Source: Tuctoria greenei (Eukaryota; Streptophyta; Magnoliopsida; Poales; Poaceae). From it: 64,000 bases of DNA. Of the stretch, positions 61,850 through 64,000 are shown one piece after another. Location: contig JAYESD010000011.1 of NCBI GenBank assembly GCA_036927565.1, positions 92,417,178 to 92,481,177 on the forward strand, read 5' to 3'. The translations under genes and the position numbers were made by a program. A model generated the notes under the pieces. The model saw only the letters and a program-made list of their open reading frames with translations, made no database searches and was not told the origin of the DNA. Within the stretch, counting starts at the first letter, position 1; each line of letters opens with the position of its first letter.

Positions 61850-63171
61850 TGACATCACAATGGTGCCAGAGTTATCACCTAAAGATCCAGCTATAGGACA
61901 TTCAACGTCTGTGCCTGAGGTTGACGAGCTTCTGGAACTCAGTCCAGCTGATGTCGAGTTGTCTGAGTCCAGGCTTGTGCCATGGGCTCCAACGACTGTC
62001 CCGGAGGCTATGGAAGCTCCAGCTAATCCTCAAGAAGTCGGGAGCTAACCCCCCGTCGCTCTCAATTGAGAACGCTTGCTCAAGCCTTCGCCAAGTTCAA
62101 CTTGACTTCGACTACGAGGGAGTGCTCTTGAAGCAGAACGGGAAACTCTGAGACGGTGGTAGAAGCTTCTCAACTTCAAGATGAAGTTGACACAAACCCA
62201 CATAGCCGACTTGAGGGACCTGCTTGCAGCTGAGAAGACGCGACTAAAATGGATGGATGAGCTTCTAGATGACAGGCGGGCTGCCATTGAAGCTCTGAGC
62301 GAGAAGACTCGCAAGATCTATGACAAGGCGACAAAACCCAACAAGTTGGCGGATGCCCGCTTTGATACCCTATAGAAGCTGAGGAATGAGCTCCTCAAGC
62401 GACAGGAAGCTATCAACAATAAGGAGCAAGATCTTCAAATGAGAGATGCTAAAATCTCTCAAAAGTGAGAGCGCGATGAGCAGGACTTGGCTGACCACGT
62501 TGAGAAATTCAAGTCCTGGTGCGATAGAGAAAAGCACCAAGTATGGCTAGAAGGAGAGGGAGTCAGAAAGTGAGAAAGTGTTGTCTCTATCGAGGCAAAC
62601 AAGGTGAAGGCCAAAGAGAAGGAGCTAGCAAATAAGAAGGTCCGTCTGAACCTCCAAGAGAAACAGATCATTGAGCAAGAAAGGCACTCAGCTGAAAGAA
62701 TTCAACAACATGCCAAGGAGGTTGAGCGGTTCTCCAAAGAAGGTTCTGCAAAACTTTCATCTTCTAGGAGAACTATAGAGGAGCTCCGGACCTCAAGGAA
62801 GGGTTAAGATCATCATATCTAGGGCTTCCTGAGGCGTGCGAAAGAAGCACTGGTGCCTTTGGGATTCAGTCCGATCTAGCCGGCTGACTCAGAGCCTAAA
62901 ATGGATAGAGCCTTGATAGCTCTGAATTCTGCCAGAGACAAGCTAGGAAGACTTGAAGACTTAATCTCCAACCAGCTTGAGAATGACGGAAAGTCTCTGG
63001 CCAAGTTAGTTGTAGAATATGTGCTAACTTGCATCCATATCAGGGACCTCTCGATGTCTTTAGCTCCGGTGACGGATGGACCCATAGCTGAGACAGAAGA
63101 AGCTACCAAGGCAAGTGTCCAAGAAGCTGCCGAGAAGGTTACCGCATTGTTCCGGCGGAACTCCAGCCAGT
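61850..63171 (+). pseudogene. antisense extra ORF of Tat copy T3
   Basis: Plus-strand pieces match the T2 antisense ORF in the same order: SLSIENACSSLRQVQLDF (about 62055-62110), SEKTRKIYDKATKPNKLADA (coiled coil), KEKELANKKVRLNLQEKQI, RRTIEELRTSRKG, and the C-terminal domain LIALNSARDKLGRLEDLISNQLENDGKSLAKLVVEYVLT...VQEAAEKVTALFRR. Stops or frameshifts occur near 62048, 62150, 62375, 62466, 62570 and 62807. Because this ORF is antisense in Tat elements, T3 would carry its pol on the minus strand beyond 64000. The N-terminal half is missing or unrecognisable. Confidence 0.75.
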
Positions 63172-64000
63172 AGCTAGGATTTTTTTCTTCCCTTTGTGTC
63201 TTCAACTTGTATAATATTTTGAACTGTTGAATGAAATCCTCTCGAATTCCATTTTTTGTCTTCAATTTTAGCATTGCCTTAGTCTTGTTAGTCCTCTGGT
63301 AGATGTGCTCAATGATTTAGGACATGTACCATAAGGATCTTAGAAATGTCTTGAAGTGTTGTAGTAGCTCCAAGTACTTCTTGCCAACGTATAGAATGTT
63401 GATGGCGGCCACCCTCTGGGAGATGTCATAGCTAGGTACTTCGATGGCGCCCATCATCAACGTGCGAAAAACGTCAATGTCGGGCCCCTTGGGTGGTACC
63501 GGAGCTAGATGCTCCGGTGGCACCCATCATCAACGTGCGAAACGTTGACGTCGGGCCCCCTGGGGACATTGGAACTCCCAGAATGAGCGTGAAAATTGTT
63601 TGAAATGTAGTAAAATGCTTCTTCTTTCCTATAGTTTAGCTGCGGTTTATTGTCCTCAATTAAAATTTAGGTCCTAACCAACTCGATGCAATATACTTAC
63701 TATACCGGTTGTGTTTTGATAGGTCTGTGTGTTGTTCGGACCCACCTTACTTTGACACCATAATAGGTAGAGTGGCGTACTTAGGATGCTGGACCAGACT
63801 AAGTCTTTAGCTGACTCTAGACTAGTCATTGGCGTTATTTTTCAGGTGAGTAGACCATTCAGCTAACACTAGCTCCCAAAAAAGTGTACCAGTAACACCA
63901 AGACAATATCACATGAATTCCTAGAGACTACATTCCAAAAGGATTGCATAGTTCCACTATTGGCAAGAAGGTAAAAGGAAGGAAAATTTACGAGCTTGCG
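63172..64000. other. Tat T3 spacer with short duplication and hairpin
   Basis: CCCATCATCAACGTGCGAAA occurs at 63450 and again at 63523 within units of about 73 bases (63446-63490 and 63519-63562), both followed by GTCGGGCCCC. Between them ACCGGAGC-TAGAT-GCTCCGGT (63498-63518) is a hairpin of the type found in the T2 spacer. No gene is seen to the window end. Confidence 0.6.

Overview
The window is plant nuclear DNA, almost certainly from a grass. Nearly every recognisable sequence is a transposable element typical of Poaceae: Tekay-type chromoviruses, Sireviruses, Tat/Grande-like gypsy elements with an antisense extra ORF, CACTA and Stowaway elements, and L1 LINEs. I find no intact host gene, rRNA or tRNA gene. 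The only host-like coding piece is a calmodulin-like fragment inside a CACTA end. Nothing in the sequence fixes the genus.

Layout, left to right. (1) 1-2772: internal part of a degenerate Tekay-like gypsy element on the minus strand (element A), cut by the window edge. (2) 2789-3386 and 9869-10969: one Sirevirus LTR (S1), split by a nested Ty1-copia element N (3387-9863, TSD CTTTG). (3) 10970-about 14455: 3' half of S1 (RNase H, RT, part of integrase). (4) about 14456-21672: a second Sirevirus, S2, with a 5' LTR full of CGGAC-type palindromes. It is inserted in the RNase H region of Tat element T1 (21673-about 24895). (5) about 24896-25860: LTR-like sequence with a TATA box and a 55-bp G-box minisatellite. 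(6) 26263-26934: Mutator-like inverted-repeat element. 28264-28343: Stowaway MITE. (7) about 28500-30912 continuing at 42892-43130: an L1 LINE. (8) 30913-42891, inside that LINE: a structurally complete Tekay chromovirus with 3-kb LTRs and TSD ATTTG. (9) 44487-about 45160: CACTA end. (10) about 45161-53545: Tat element T2 on the plus strand with an antisense ORF. (11) about 53546-58138: gag half and LTR of an S1-family Sirevirus. (12) 58139-59825: L1 LINE. (13) 59826-61842: LTR-like DNA with a 0.5-kb direct duplication. (14) 61850-64000: antisense ORF of a third Tat copy (T3).

The most notable observation is in the chromovirus at 30913-42891. Between its primer-binding site and gag, in sense orientation, lies an extra ORF (39651 down to 39108, frame open to 38884 apart from one TAG). 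Its first 14 codons encode exactly the N-terminus of histone H3, initiator Met included. Similarity continues weakly to about H3 residue 30. K4, K9, T3, S10 and T11 are kept, while the acetylatable lysines K14, K18 and K23 are Arg or His. The reading frame ends in a strongly acidic tail. A 3' splice-acceptor-like polypyrimidine tract with AG abuts this ATG. The same arrangement precedes the gag ATG in this element and in element A. This suggests alternative splicing from a long LTR leader to either ORF. The same element's integrase carries a C-terminal chromodomain. A histone-mimic protein from a chromodomain retrotransposon is therefore the leading candidate for an undescribed system.

A second theme is that several unrelated LTR families carry arrays of short palindromes or hairpins in U3 or between ORFs: S2 CGGACTAGTCCG, S1 CGGACCTAG/CGGAGCT, the LTR at 25 kb CACGTG, and Tat CGGAGCT...AGCTCCG. 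Most coding regions are broken by stops, frameshifts or lost catalytic residues, and many of the nonsense codons fit C-to-T decay of methylated DNA.
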